64,000 nucleotides of DNA. It comes from Cryptomeria japonica (lineage: Eukaryota; Streptophyta; Pinopsida; Cupressales; Cupressaceae). Below are positions 1-11,775 of the stretch, in pieces. The stretch lies in the NCBI RefSeq assembly GCF_030272615.1, contig NC_081407.1, forward strand, positions 101,351,897-101,415,896, in the 5' to 3' direction. Each line of letters starts with the position of its first letter. Positions within the stretch are counted from its first letter, which is position 1. The notes below the pieces were generated by a model. The model did no database searches and was not told the origin of the DNA. It saw only the letters and a program-made list of their open reading frames with translations. A program made the translations under genes and the position numbers.

Positions 1-10
1 CGTGGTTTTT

Positions 11-2396
11 TTACTGAAATTCATTCAGAAATGATGGCCCCCTTTGACCCCTTTCACTAACAGGAGTCTTATGAAATCGCCTAGGTGGAGGATCCATGCT
101 ATGCTCAAATCGTGAAGGTGGCTGCACTAATTAAAATACAATTGATACAAGTCAATGTAAACTATAAATATATATCTACTTCTAAATTAAAATAAATATT
201 TATAATCTAGAATAAATATGTACCAAAGGCTTTGATGGTTCTCCTGTTGTCCTAGGAGGGGTCATCACTGATGAAATAGGCATCGATATTCCCCATATAT
301 GTAAAATGATAATATTGTAATACAATGAATTCACACATGCATATAATCATGAAATTGAGAAAATTTAGAAAACATATACCTCTCGCATTTGTTCTTCCAA
401 TGTGTCATTAGGTGCACTCATCATTGTCGTAAATGATCATAGCCGTCGTTGTACATGTACAACATAAAAAATGTTAGACTCGATCAATCTAGATGAACAT
501 GTACATAATCATAATAATTTGAATAAATAAAATCTAAATCATGCTACAATAACACATGTAAGCTCTTAAAACTATTGTATCTTGATTAAAATTGTGCTCA
601 ATTACCTTTTTCTACTTGGGTGTCTTCGAGTATGTCCTTTGCAAAGGAGAAATATCATCCATAGTTGACATACCCTAAAAGAGTAACATAATTAATATAC
701 ACAAACATATAATGTTAGCATAAAGTTAACTAATCAAAATTCAAATGAGATGCATATTCAATAAAAACTATAAACAAGATATGTACAAAGAAGAATATTG
801 TATAGCTTTCTATGCCAAATGAAATGGCCATAGCTATAGCATCATGAACCTATGAAAGGTAGTCTACAATCAACACTTGTCAAGCCCCACACAAAGATAC
901 ATTAGAAAAATGATATGAATTATAAAACATTAATTTGAGTTCATGGTATTATTCTATTTTGACATGAATTGTAAATTTTTTACCTCTGATGATGGTACAG
1001 GTGCAAGAGTTGTGATAGGTGGGGTGGATGACGTACCCAAATTTGCTACATCCTAATATGCATTATGTTTGCATTAGTTTAATTTGAGCTATATAAATTA
1101 AATATCTATTTACAATTGAAAATATAAACTATTTACAAATAAATTATTATAAATTCAAATCAACATACTTGACTACCATAGACTTGTTGCATGAGGTCAT
1201 CTATAAGGACCACGTTATTTGGACCACCAACATCACAACTAGCCCCACAATGTGTGAACTGATGGTAGCTCGAACTATTTGCATGTGTAGTGTCATCTAC
1301 CTTGTAGCATACCTCGAAGCACATAATGCACTGGTGATTGTTGGGCATGCTACCAATATGTGGCATAGCTACAACACGATTGTCAATTGCTACACCATCA
1401 TGGGCTCCTGTACCATCATTTAGGCCAAGAGGATGTGAGAACTACATCCCATGCTGGATAATGGTGTCAATTAGTGATGCAGCTACCTGAAGAGTCTCCA
1501 TCTCCATAGACTCCTTCAAGGATATAGGGACCGTTATGTGCACCAAAGATTTTAGAGCATGTGGAACTTGATTCTAAACATTCTATACACGTTGAGCCCC
1601 TAGTCTATATTGGGAAGAGCCTCTACCTCTTCCCTAGAACTCTCTCATATCAAAATAATTAGAGATCTCATGGAGGATGGACTCGTAGTATAGTTTCCTC
1701 AAAATATACAAAGGCACCTCAAAGTTATTACAAGGAGGTTGGTCAAAGACCATCCACAACCTATCCCAAAATTGTGTTTTCATGGCAATGTGATTACACC
1801 AATGTATAGGAAACCTCTTTTAATTAAGAGGTAGGGTCTCCTAGGTTTAGGGATCAGTAAAAAGAGCACATATTTGTGCTTCACTTATTTATTTATTCTT
1901 TTCAACATCATATGAGAGACCCTGGATGTAAAAGTTGTGACATGAGCTTTTTTCTATATGCATCACATTCAGTGACTTGTTTTGAAACTTTTTTGACACT
2001 ATCCACCTTTTTTTCTAGGGCTTGGGAAAGGTCTACATGGTGTTGGTATTTTGATGCTTTCAACCTAGCCACGAGATTGGTAATGGTAACCATATTTTAT
2101 GCTAAACGACCTAGTAAATACTCCGGTGTGGTTTGGGAAGGGGTTATCAGTGGTTTAGGAGGATTAAAGGGCATATCTTGTTGATGGGGAATGTTCCCTT
2201 GATGGGGGTTTCTTTGTTGAGCATCTGATATGAAATTTACAAAATAAAAAACTACTGACATTATAGTGAAATTCAACATAGGAAACAAAAAAATGCATAA
2301 ATATATTGTAATCTTACCTCTGCGATGGCGTGGTATTTTTTTGCCTATAGCTTTCAAATTGCAATCAGGTTTTGGGCACTATCCTTTCCTTGCCAT
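11..2396 (-). pseudogene. Decayed seven-exon gene of unknown family
   Basis: I do not recognise this gene. Reading the minus strand, an ATG at 2396 opens a basic exon (CPKPDC, then IPRHRR) ending at a GT donor (2318|2317). Exon 2 runs from 2224 to 1169 and includes a coiled-coil-like stretch (LSQALEKKVDSVKKVS) and the motif HIAMKTQFWDRLW near 1770-1810. Further candidate exons are 1052-984, 674-606, about 447-380, about 294-224 and 126-11, the last open to a TAA at 13-11. Most joins have AG/GT borders and phases that keep one frame. The gene is broken: TAG in exon 1, TAA at 2099-2097, a frameshift near 1908 and several TAGs in exon 2. The acceptors of exons 5 and 6 are not convincing. It may be a host gene copy or a second gene of a DNA transposon (TNPA-like); both are guesses. 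The exon architecture is better supported than the identity. Confidence 0.5.
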
Positions 2397-2469
2397 GGGT
2401 TTTTCAACTGGGTCATGGGTAGAATGGACCCAGTTAGGCCCCCACAAAAAAATTCTAATAAAAAAACAA

Positions 2470-2484
2470 GTACGTGTTAATGTT
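2470..2484. repeat. LINE-1 target-site duplication, left copy
   Basis: The 15-mer GTACGTGTTAATGTT is repeated exactly at 10450-10464, immediately outside the two ends of the LINE. A duplication of this length is normal for target-primed reverse transcription and fixes both ends of the element. Confidence 0.9.
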
Positions 2485-2647
2485 TTTGATTAAGTAAAAA
2501 CAGGTTTTAAGGGACCTGAAACCCGATTATATTTGAAAGACATTCAAGAAGGAAACAAAACAAGACAGCTGCAAAAAACCAGCAGCAGAGAAAGGGACAG
2601 CAAGAGGCCAGCAAGAAATTGGCCCCAAGCCCAGCATTACAAGTTAT
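2485..2647 (-). other. LINE-1 3' UTR and short A-rich tail
   Basis: The 163 bases after the ORF3 stop are non-coding. On the element strand they contain GCTGC and GCAGC arms separated by a T-rich loop (about 2571-2590 on the plus strand), a possible small hairpin, and end in AATCAAAAA at the target duplication. No longer poly-A tail survives. Confidence 0.6.
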
Positions 2648-4450
2648 TTAAAAATTCTTCATAGTTTCCTCAACATTCTGTACCAAGAGCATCATCGCCT
2701 TGGCCGCTTCCCTCAGGTCGTTGTTTTCCTGTCCAAGCTGACTCTCTTTCATTTTGGTGTCCTTCCCAAGAGTGGTCTGCCTAGTTCTGTGCCTAGGGTT
2801 CTGGTGGGTGGGGCTGGAAGTTGGAGCATCTTCTATAATTACCAAGTTCTTATCCTAATTTTTCCTTTCCAAATAATCCACCAACATGCTCATATTTTGG
2901 GAAGAAACTTTGAGGACCTAGAGGCTATGGTTCATAAGGCTTTTCATAGCCTTCTCATTACGGGTGAACCGAGTGTTGACATTGTCTTTGTCCTCCTCCA
3001 CCCGCTCTTTTAGAGTTCTAATAACATCCTCCAAATGTTTCAGGTCCCCTTTGATCAGATCTTTCTCCACCCAGTCCTCCATCTCCATTTCCTCCTCAGC
3101 TTCACTGTTTTCCGTATCCTCATTCTGTTTCCCAAAGTCAGACATTTTAATCAGCTTATTAATCTTATCTTCCAGCTCCCTTTGCTTACCCTACATACTG
3201 GTGATGTTTTCGACAACCCATTTCTGGAAATTAAATAATTCCAGAGTGCAGTTGCAGGCAGTGTCCAAGATGGTATTCGTAGAGTCCTTTCCCTGTTCAG
3301 TCTCCTCAGAGTTAGGGTTGTCATACTCCTTAGGATTCAGAGCATCATTCTGGCTTTCCAAACCCTTAGGGTTAGAGTGAGGGTTTTCATAATTACCCCC
3401 TTCCTCCCCTTCACCATAGTTCTCATCCTTTTTTGGCTTCATTTCAGTATCAGTGTCCTTATCCTTTTCCTCTTCTTCATCACAATGCACCTCCTTTTCC
3501 TCATGCTCTGTTTCAACTTTCCTTTTTTTGTGGGTAGGGGTGCTGGGCTAATCCCCATTCGAGTCAGAATCTTTGCAATTCTCAGATATATGAGCGTTAA
3601 TGATCAAAGGATCATCCTTGGTTGCCCTAGCCTTATCTTTAAGATGTTCATATATTAGCAGAATGAGCCCCTGGTGGGCTAAAGGGTAAGAATTAGGCTT
3701 TTTAGCATGGTCTGCAAGGCTCTTGTTTAGAGAGGGCGCTAAATAGAAGGGCAGGGATATTTTAGCCCCATGACAGAAATGGTTCAGAATAGTGAAATGA
3801 TAGTTATAAATTTTTGTAAATCTGCCATCCACAGTCAAATACTCCATTAAAGCCCTAAGAACTTTTTGCTAGAAAGGCTTTACCTGTTGGGAAGTGTAGT
3901 AGGAGATGTTGTCCTTCTTCGCAAGCTTTCCCTTCTCATCCTCTAACTTCGAGAAATTTTTGAAAGCTTCAGCTGCATACTTCTGATCCCTGTAGAATTT
4001 AGTCCCCTTCGTCTTGAGCCCCATGACCTCTGCAATCATGTTTTCATCAATTTGCCAAATCTCCCCAAATAGGGTGACTATGTTGTTGCTCCAGCTTTTA
4101 GCAAAACTATAAGACACAGAATTTCTACTTCCATGAAGCTTTTCCATATAGTCAGTGAAGCCGTGTCTGTGGAGCCTTCTCCAGACCTTTCGTTCACTCT
4201 TCCAATTCTCACATCCTAGAGGCTCATTTTTGTTTAGGTTACCACCCATTTTGAGCTCCAAGTAAAGATACCCACTGCTGCAGTTCACAATCCGCAGATA
4301 AAACTCTAAAAATTTGTTATTTTTGGAATTCCCATGTAAGGACTCTTTCGTAGTTTTGAAATTGCTGCTTATGGCCACCCAAACCCAGCTATTATTACTA
4401 TAATCTTTTGCACACATATGATCTTGGATATGATGCCAAAAAGCACTCAT
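2648..4450 (-). pseudogene. LINE-1 third ORF downstream of RNase H, function unknown
   Basis: A single minus-strand frame from ATG 4450 to a TAA at 2650-2648 spans about 600 codons, interrupted only by four TAGs (3871-3869, 3550-3548, 3193-3191, 2920-2918) and by no frameshift. The N-terminal 190 residues look globular (motifs VWVAIS, GEIWQID, MIAEVMGL). After residue 300 the product becomes strongly acidic (EEEEEKDKDTDTE), then coiled-coil-like (LKHLEDVIRTLKERVEED), with a charged tail. I recognise no known domain. It lies inside the element, 3' of RNase H and before the LINE tail, so it moved with the LINE. Plant L1 elements normally end at RNase H. It may be an added accessory ORF or a transduced host or transposon sequence. 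Keeping frame over 1.8 kb despite four stops argues that it was once translated. Confidence 0.7.
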
Positions 4451-4509
4451 AATCTGACAGTTAATCTGCCCCCAAAATCTATCTTTGGAAATCGTTCCCT
4501 AGAAATTAA

Positions 4510-7500
4510 TCATGAGATTAACTTGACCCATTGATGCGATCAAAGTATAATTGCTCTTTAACCTCCCTTTTGATGTGAGTTTCTCCAATGTATTTGACAT
4601 CCTTCTCTAAATTGACCCCTTCATTGGCTAGGATATCTGCAACCTTATTGCCCTCTCTAAAGGTATGAGTTATACTAATGCTAACATAGGTATTTAGAAT
4701 ATATTTAGCATTTTTAATTAAATTGGTAATATTCTAAGAAACAGAACGTGTACCTTTGAGGGCTTGTATGATGTTTGAAGAGTCCCCTTCAAGCCAAATT
4801 TTTTTGAATTTGAATTCCTGAGCTAGTTGAAGGCTCTTTAGCATTGCTAGAGCTTCAACCACATGGTTATTTTGGACCCCAAAAGGAGAAGCAAAAGCAG
4901 CAATGCAAATTCCTTAAGCATTTCTAATAACTCCTCCACTAGCCTTTCCAGGGTTCCCTTTAGCAGCCCCATCAAAATTAACCTTTATCCAATCATAATT
5001 AGGAAACCGCCAGACAATGTTATCTCTCTTATTCCTATTTTCTAATCTGCAGACCTTATGCATTAGGTTCCATTCAGTGAGGATGTCTCTTTCCATATCA
5101 TTCATATCAGTAATAGACCATTGTTGATTATTCTTGTGAGGAATGTTGATGTTCTCCTTTATAGCCCTGTAGATTTTTTCAAAGACCACCTGAGTATTAC
5201 ACTTAGCTTCCTTAAATATCCTATTATTTATTTCTTTCCAAATTCCCCAGCAAATCATGGGGAGGGTCAAAGACCAAAGGTTCTTGATGATTTGGCATTT
5301 GGTTGGAAAATTCCATTACCAGATAATATCCTTGATGCTCTTGTTCATGACCCAATTAACTTTCCATTTTTCCCACATTTTGCACCAAATATCCCAGGTA
5401 AAGGAGTAGTGAAAAAAGAGATGATCAACTGATTCCCCCTCCTTCTAGCATAGCTCACATTTTGCACCAAATATCCCAGGTAAGAGTAAGGGTACTATTA
5501 CGAGAAGCAAGCCAACAGAAAATGTTGACTTTACGGATCAAAATGTTGTTCCAAACTTTACTCCAAATGGGATTGCTGGTTTGAGAAAAGGTATTTTTAT
5601 AGGCTGAGGCAACCATAAATTCACCTTTAGGATCACTTTTCTAGAGGAATACATCATCATAGCCTTTGTTAGGGGAAAAGGACAGCAACTCCTTCTGGAG
5701 GGAGGAAAATCCAGAATGAATGTCATCAAGCCTAACCCACTTGTCCTCCTTCCAGTAGTCACACACCATAATCCCAAACCTCCTTTTACACTCCTCAATA
5801 ATTTGACTATTATTTTGATCATAAAGAGTTTCATTCTTCATCCAGGGGTCTTCCCAAAACCTTATTCTATCACCTTTTCCAAGGACCCATCCAGCCCCAG
5901 CTTTTGCCACTTTTATGGATTTGATAATGCTATTCCAAATGAAGGATCTAGCAGGGATATCTTCAGAGTTAAGGACCCCTTGGATAGTCTGATTCTGAAT
6001 GTATTTGTGAAACCAAATTTGATTCCAATCTTTCTTAGTATCATAGGCTCTCCATAATTGTTTAGCAAGAAGAGCTTTGTTAAAGGTTTTTAGAGCTTTA
6101 ATCCCCAACCCCCCTTTGTTCTTTGGTCTACACACTTTGTCCCAAGTAACCAAGGGTATTCTCTTTTTTTCTTCCACTCCTAACCATAAAAATCTCTTTT
6201 GGATTCTTTCCATTGCTTCAGCAAATTTAGTCAGGATACCAAACAGGCTGAGGGCATAAACAGGGAGATTTTGAAGAGTAGCTTGAAGGAGCTGCACTTT
6301 CCCAGCCTGAGATAACATTGAGCCTTTCCATCCAGCAAGTCTTTTATTAAGTTTGTCAATAAGCATATTCCAGAAGGAATTTGGGGGAGCTAACCCCAAG
6401 GGAAGACCCAGATAGGTGGAGGGGAGCATTTCCACTTTGCACCCAATAATTTTAGCAATTTTCTATTGTCTTATGACTGGAGTATTCAGGAAGTACATAG
6501 CCGATTTGTCTCAATTGACTTGCTGACCAGTAGCCAAAGCATAGGAGTTAAGAGCAGTTTTGAAGGCATCAGCCTCCTTGACTGAAGAATATCCCATGAG
6601 GATAGTGTCATCAACTAACTGTTGATGAGTACAGAAAACATTGGTGGAGGAAGGTTGAAGACCTTTGATAGTTTTGCTTTGTTTCAAATTGTGAATCAAT
6701 CTGCTCATACTTTCAGCCAATATGGTAAAAAGGATAGGAGATATGGGATCTCCTTGTCTAAGCCCTCTTGAAGTTTTAAAAAAATTTGAAGGACATCCAT
6801 TAATCAGAATAGAGAACATAGGAGTGGTGATCAACTCTCTGATTATTTTGGTTACCTTTTCATCAAAACCAAAAGCCCCCATGATTTTGAAGAGAACATC
6901 CCACTCCACTCTATCATAAGCCTTTGCCAAATCCAACTTTATCAAGAAACCTTCTTTTTTAGCAGCACTGAGGGAATGAATGTTCTCATGAACAAGAATA
7001 ATTGAGTCCAGAATCTGCCTACCAGGAACAAAACCTTTCTACTCCTCAGAGATGATGAAGGGAAGAACCACCAAAATTCTAGTGGTCATAACTTTGGATA
7101 TGATTTTGTAGAAAGAGTTGCATAGGCTAATTGGCCTAAAATTTCCCATAGAGTCCGCCCCAACAACTTTGGGGATTAAGGCTATAAAAGTGGAGTTAAG
7201 TTCCTTAAGGATTCTTCTAGATCCAAATAATTCTTTGACCGCATTGACCGTGTCTTCCCCCACAATATGCCAGAATTCTTGGAAGAAAAACATAAGGAAA
7301 CCGTCAAGACCCGGAGCTTTATCCCCTTGAAATGAAAAGACAACTTTTTTTATTTCTCCAACAGACGGGATAGCAGTAAGGGCCTTATTCTGAATGGGGT
7401 AATTGACCTTAGGAATAATATTAACCAAATTGAGTTGGTGTGTCTGATCAATGTCCTTGTTATTAGTAAGGAGCTGATTGAAGAATCTGATAGCTTCATC

Positions 7501-8685
7501 CCTGATTTCATCCTTATTAAGTAGAGTGTTGTTTTCAACAATCAGTCTTGTGATTCTATTCGTTGTCTTGTGTTTTAGAGAAGTCATATGGAAGAATTTA
7601 GTGTTTCTATCCCCTGCCTTCAACCATATAGCCCTAGATCTCTGCCTCCAATATATTTCTTCCCTGGAAATAATGTTGTGGATTTTGACTAGAACATCAT
7701 CTTCCATGACTTTGGAATACATTTTGTAGCCTTCTTTCTATATTGAGTTTTGTATCTGGTCCAGTTCCTCCTTTAGTTTTTTCTTTGAATCAAAGATATC
7801 ACCAAAGACTTTCTTGTTCCAAGTCTTAATGTTGGTTTTGATGTTTTTAAGTTTTTTGGCAACTTTATACATGGCAATTCCATTAATATCAAGATTCCAC
7901 CAGTTAGCAATAGATTTTTCAAGATTAGGGTGGGAGGTCCACATCTTTTCGAACCAAAAAGGGAATCTCTGATTATTCTTAAAATTCTCAGCAAAAAAAG
8001 AGATGGGATAATGGTCTGACCCAATTCTATTAATAATAGAAAGGGAGCATCTATGAGAAAGAATCCAATCATTAGTAAGAAGGGATCTATCAAGTCTTAC
8101 CTAGATGAGATCTTCACCATCCCTTCGGTTAGACCAAGTGTAGGAAGCCCCATTGAGATCCATATCAATGAGAGCATTGTCATTAATAAAGTCCATCAAG
8201 TCAGATCTACTGTCTGGTTGAGCTTGACTACCTCCAAATTTTTCAATGTCTTGCAAAAGAGTATTGAAATCTCCCATCACAACCCAACTGTTCAGAGGGA
8301 AGGAATTTCTTTTATGCTGAATTTTATTCCAGAATTTACTTCTAGCGAATTTGGAGTTAGGGGCATAGATATTAGTGATAACAAATTCCTTACCATCAAA
8401 GATGCTTTTAGCTTTTAAGGATAAAATATTTCCATCAACATCAATCATATCTCCAGAGGTTGTGCTTTTATTCCAGAATATAGCAACCCCTCCAGAGGCT
8501 CCATTCGAGCTACTACCACAAGCCCCTCCATTTTTGAAAAAATTTAATTTCTCCACTTTCTCTTTACTCATTTTGGTCTCCTAAACTAGGATAATATCTG
8601 GATTTTGATCTTGAATGAGGTTCCTTAATATATCTTGTTTATTGAGACCATTTAGGCCTTTGATGTTCCAAGATATTACCTTCAT
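4510..8685 (-). pseudogene. LINE-1 ORF2: endonuclease, reverse transcriptase, RNase H
   Basis: The start ATG (8685-8683) overlaps the ORF1 TGA as ATGA. The N-terminus is an APE-type endonuclease: MKVISWNIKG, ETKM, YAPNS, GDFN (about 8270) and SDHYP (about 8010) are visible. Reverse transcriptase follows at about 7400-6400, with LIPK, RPISLCN, DLAKAYDRVEWD, GLRQGDPISP and YLGLPLG. The catalytic FADD box reads LVDD (near 6610). A zf-RVT region (CELC then VDHLFFH, about 5450-5400) and an RNase H (NFDGAAKGNPG, EALAM, EGDS, NKVADIL; about 4985-4590) close the protein. Damage: TAGs at 8583-8581, 8103-8101, 7740-7738, 7041-7039 and 5447-5445, a TGA after QQVN, a frameshift near 5640, and a misplaced 29-bp duplication in zf-RVT. 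It would nick the target and copy the LINE RNA in the nucleus; this copy is dead. Confidence 0.92.
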
Positions 8686-10399
8686 TTGGAAGCTTGAGAG
8701 CAAGATTCCTTGATAGTTCGCTGCCTTCCATCAACTATGTTTTGCTTACTCTCCTGGTCCCTATGCCATTTCATAGTTTTGCGTCCTGGTGGGGATCTTG
8801 AAGCCCCAAAATCAGCCTTGGATCTGGTTCTGGTTTTTACTCCATTAAGGCCTCCTACCTTCTTGGTTTTAGTTTTCTTTCTATTTCCTGTTGTGTTTTC
8901 TTCTTCTTGTTCTTCTCTAGACTCATCTTGCATGTTGCTCCATAGGTCTTCTCTTTTTTGGGATGAGGTAGTCATATGGACTTCTATATTCTGGAATAAG
9001 GCATTTAAGTTTGCTTGCGGTGACCCAAACTTGTTACTCCTTCCCAGTTTTATTTCATGTTCTTGAAACTCCTCCTCTAAACAATGTTCATCTTTTTTTG
9101 ATATAGGTTCATGAAAAGCCTCAAGATGAGAATCAGTGATATTCTCAATCTCACCATCTTCAAGTGTCTCTTCACTGATTTCATTTTCCTTCGCCTGTGA
9201 CTGTAGAGCCTCAAAGGTATTGCCTGTTTTAATCTCAAACTCCCTAGGTTCATTCTTTTTATTCCCCTTCAAAGGGGGGTTCTTAGGAGGGTCAGTGCTA
9301 TCTACTTCTAGGTGTTCAGATGTATTCACCGAGTTTCCACTTTTTTCTTCTAACTTGTTGCAGTCTTTGTTATTATTTTGTTCTTTCCATACCTGTTTGT
9401 GAATATTTGTCATCACAAGTTTTTTAGGGTTGTTGGGGCAAGCCTTAGCCTATTGACCTGCTTTTTTGCAAGAGAAGCAAACAAATGGGAGAGATTCAAA
9501 TTCTATGGATTGTTCCCATAACCCAAGTTTGGAGTTTATGTCAATAGTGCTTAGGAGGTCCATATTCTATGATATGTTGACGCAGATGCGTGCATACACC
9601 AATCTCTTACGAGTTGTTGTCATTGGGTCTATCACAACAAGCTCCCCTAAGGAGTTAGTGATTCCTGAGAAAACATCCTCCACCCAGTATTCCAATGGTA
9701 GCCCAGGCAACCTAACCCACACCGGAGCAGATTCAAAGAAAGAATCATTGAGTTCCATGTTAGGAGACCATTTTCTAACAGAAAGAGAGGATTTGCCAAA
9801 CATCCAGGGGCCCCCACTTAAAGCAACTTCCATATCTTCCCCGCATGAGAAAGAAAAAACAAGAAAACCTCTAGGCAAGGCAGAGACATCAACCTGTCCT
9901 TTCATTCTCCATTTTCTCTTAACAAAGGACCTAACATCCTTAATATTAGGTCAAGGTCCAACAAATTTCCCCACCAAAGAAAAAGACATTAAAGAGATAC
10001 TATGATCAATAACTATATTAGGAATCTCAATCACAAGTTTACCTATTCTATTATCTGATATATCCTTCACAAAGGGGAAAGATGACTTACCAATCGGTTT
10101 ACCAGATGCTTGTCTTGCAAAGAGACTATTCCAAGGTTTAGGTATTCACCCCTCCTTGATATTTTCTGAGTCAAACTTCACTGCCTCGGGGCTTGAATCT
10201 TGAGAATCTTATAAGTTTTCAGGATCGGGAGGAGGGTCCCGTATTTGTGGGTCCCCATCCTACCTTCCATCCTCATCATCAGATGCTTGTCCTTGAGCTG
10301 CATGGATTCAGAACTAGAGGATCCAGCATCGTTGTTCCCTCCATTTCTCAATTTCAGATTTCCCACTGCAAATGCTGTTCCCTCCGTTGTTCCCTCCAT
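8682..10399 (-). pseudogene. LINE-1 ORF1: DUF4283 nucleic-acid-binding protein
   Basis: ORF1 of plant L1 LINEs encodes the RNA-binding partner of ORF2. Here DUF4283 spans about 10050-9560, with SLVGKFVGP, the ALPRGFLVFSF strand, GGPWMF and PVWVRLPGLPLEYW. A CCHC-like knuckle follows at about 9481-9438 (CFSC ... AKAC); its usual Gly-His is Gly-Gln and a TAG sits beside it. The C-terminal 240 residues (9416-8682) are low-complexity, rich in Glu, Asn and Lys, ending in a basic stretch (KKTKTKKVGG). Breaks: a frameshift near 10205, a TGA after KEG, and TAGs after GP and NIS. The start at 10399 is the first ATG of the leader and is uncertain. The final TGA overlaps the ORF2 ATG. Confidence 0.85.
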
Positions 10400-10449
10400 T
10401 TTGTTATTTTTATGTTGAGACTATTATGGATGCCTTTTTGCTTATCCAT

Positions 10450-10464
10450 GTACGTGTTAATGTT
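10450..10464. repeat. LINE-1 target-site duplication, right copy
   Basis: Exact second copy of the 15-mer at 2470-2484. It marks the 5' end of the minus-strand LINE. Confidence 0.9.
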
Positions 10465-11775
10465 ACATTTAGAAATACATATGGGTTACTAAATTTATTA
10501 GTAACGTGTATGTGATTTTTTTATGAAAAAAAACATGTACGTTTTATGGCTCAGGTTTTCCTGGCCGTAACGCATACAGGTTATTTCAAAAAAATAATAA
10601 CTTGCACGCGTTACGTTGATTTTTGATTTTTTGGGTAGGGTGTCCATTTTATTGTTCACCATCTTGGTGCACTTGCCCTTTCCTACTCGACATGCTTCAT
10701 TCAACCCAATTTAGCATCTCATTCTTCTCCTTCCCATTTTGGACCTCAAGTCCAAATTTGGGGCCACATCAAAGGGAGCAAGTCACCCAAGGTGACCGAA
10801 TCCCGGGAGTGAGCCAATCAGGGTGACATCCTCCCTCATATTTGTCCCCAAACTTGAATCACTTAATGGCCAACATGGTTAAGTAGGAAATATTTTCCCA
10901 TGTTGGCTTGCTCCAAGTTTTATACCCCAAAATACTTGGGAGAGGTATATAAGCATGGTATCCTCTCTCATTTTGAGTAAGCTTGACAATATAGATGCAA
11001 AAGGAGAACAAAAGACAATTCAATTCCAAGATCAAGATATCAAGCATCAAGGCATTGAAGATTGGGAGTAATTTGGAGATCTATGCATTTGTGATGGCAT
11101 TCATGATCTTCCATTTCTAAATTCAATTAAATTCAAGTAAACATCAACATCTTCATGAGAGTTTCAACATGATGAACATTTATGAAGGTATAAGAATCCC
11201 ATTTTTAGTTTTAGCCTCTACTACCTAATAGCACAATTTTGATTCAAGTTCAACTCAATTCAATTGCAATATTAATTCCTAAAACTAGGGTTTGACTTAG
11301 GGAAACCCCTTTCTACCCAACATTTGTAATCTTTTATGTGTGTAGGAACAAGTGATAGACCTATGAAAATAGGTACAAAGCAAGCAAGATGAGGGATATC
11401 ATCTACAATTCGTTAGAGTTGAAAAAACCGGGATTGGGCCAAGCAAATCACCATAGTCCCAAGAGAAGGCTGAGAAGATCACTTGTTTCCTTGAATTTTT
11501 CCTAAAATTTAGAATGCAGGTTAGTCATATCCTACTTTTCCAATCCTTTTTTGAAATTGGTCAACCAATTCTTTGTCTTTTTGTGTAGGCTGAAAACCAT
11601 CATTTGAACATATTTTTAATCCAAGTTCTTGCATTCTTCAATTACAATTTGCATAGTCATATTCCATCTATAGTGAAGGACTATTACATCCACTTTGTGC
11701 TTAAGTCATCTTGATCCTAGTGGATGAATCGTGTTCCAATGTAACTAATGGGCATGAAATAGATTCCTTGTTTAC
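10465..11775 (+). other. Non-coding stretch with an LTR-like promoter remnant
   Basis: No gene is visible. TATATAA at 10946-10952 lies in a context (AT-rich leader, polypyrimidine patches, no ORF) typical of a retrotransposon LTR. I could not find paired TG/CA ends with a target duplication, so element limits are not given. A palindrome TTACTAA-ATTTA-TTAGTAA occurs at about 10486-10504. Confidence 0.3.

Larger units (their letters stand above)
2485..10449 (-). mobile_element. Full-length plant L1-type LINE retrotransposon (LINE-1)
   Basis: This 7,965-bp element reads on the minus strand. It is bounded by a perfect 15-bp target duplication and ends in a short A-rich tail (AATCAAAAA on its own strand). 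Order 5' to 3': leader, ORF1 (DUF4283 plus zinc knuckle), ORF2 (APE endonuclease, reverse transcriptase, zf-RVT, RNase H), a third ORF, and a 163-bp 3' UTR. The layout up to RNase H is that of known plant L1 LINEs; the third ORF is not. All three ORFs carry stops, mostly TAG, and there are frameshifts in ORF1 and ORF2, so this copy cannot encode its own proteins. The target duplication is still perfect although the coding regions have decayed. Confidence 0.92.
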
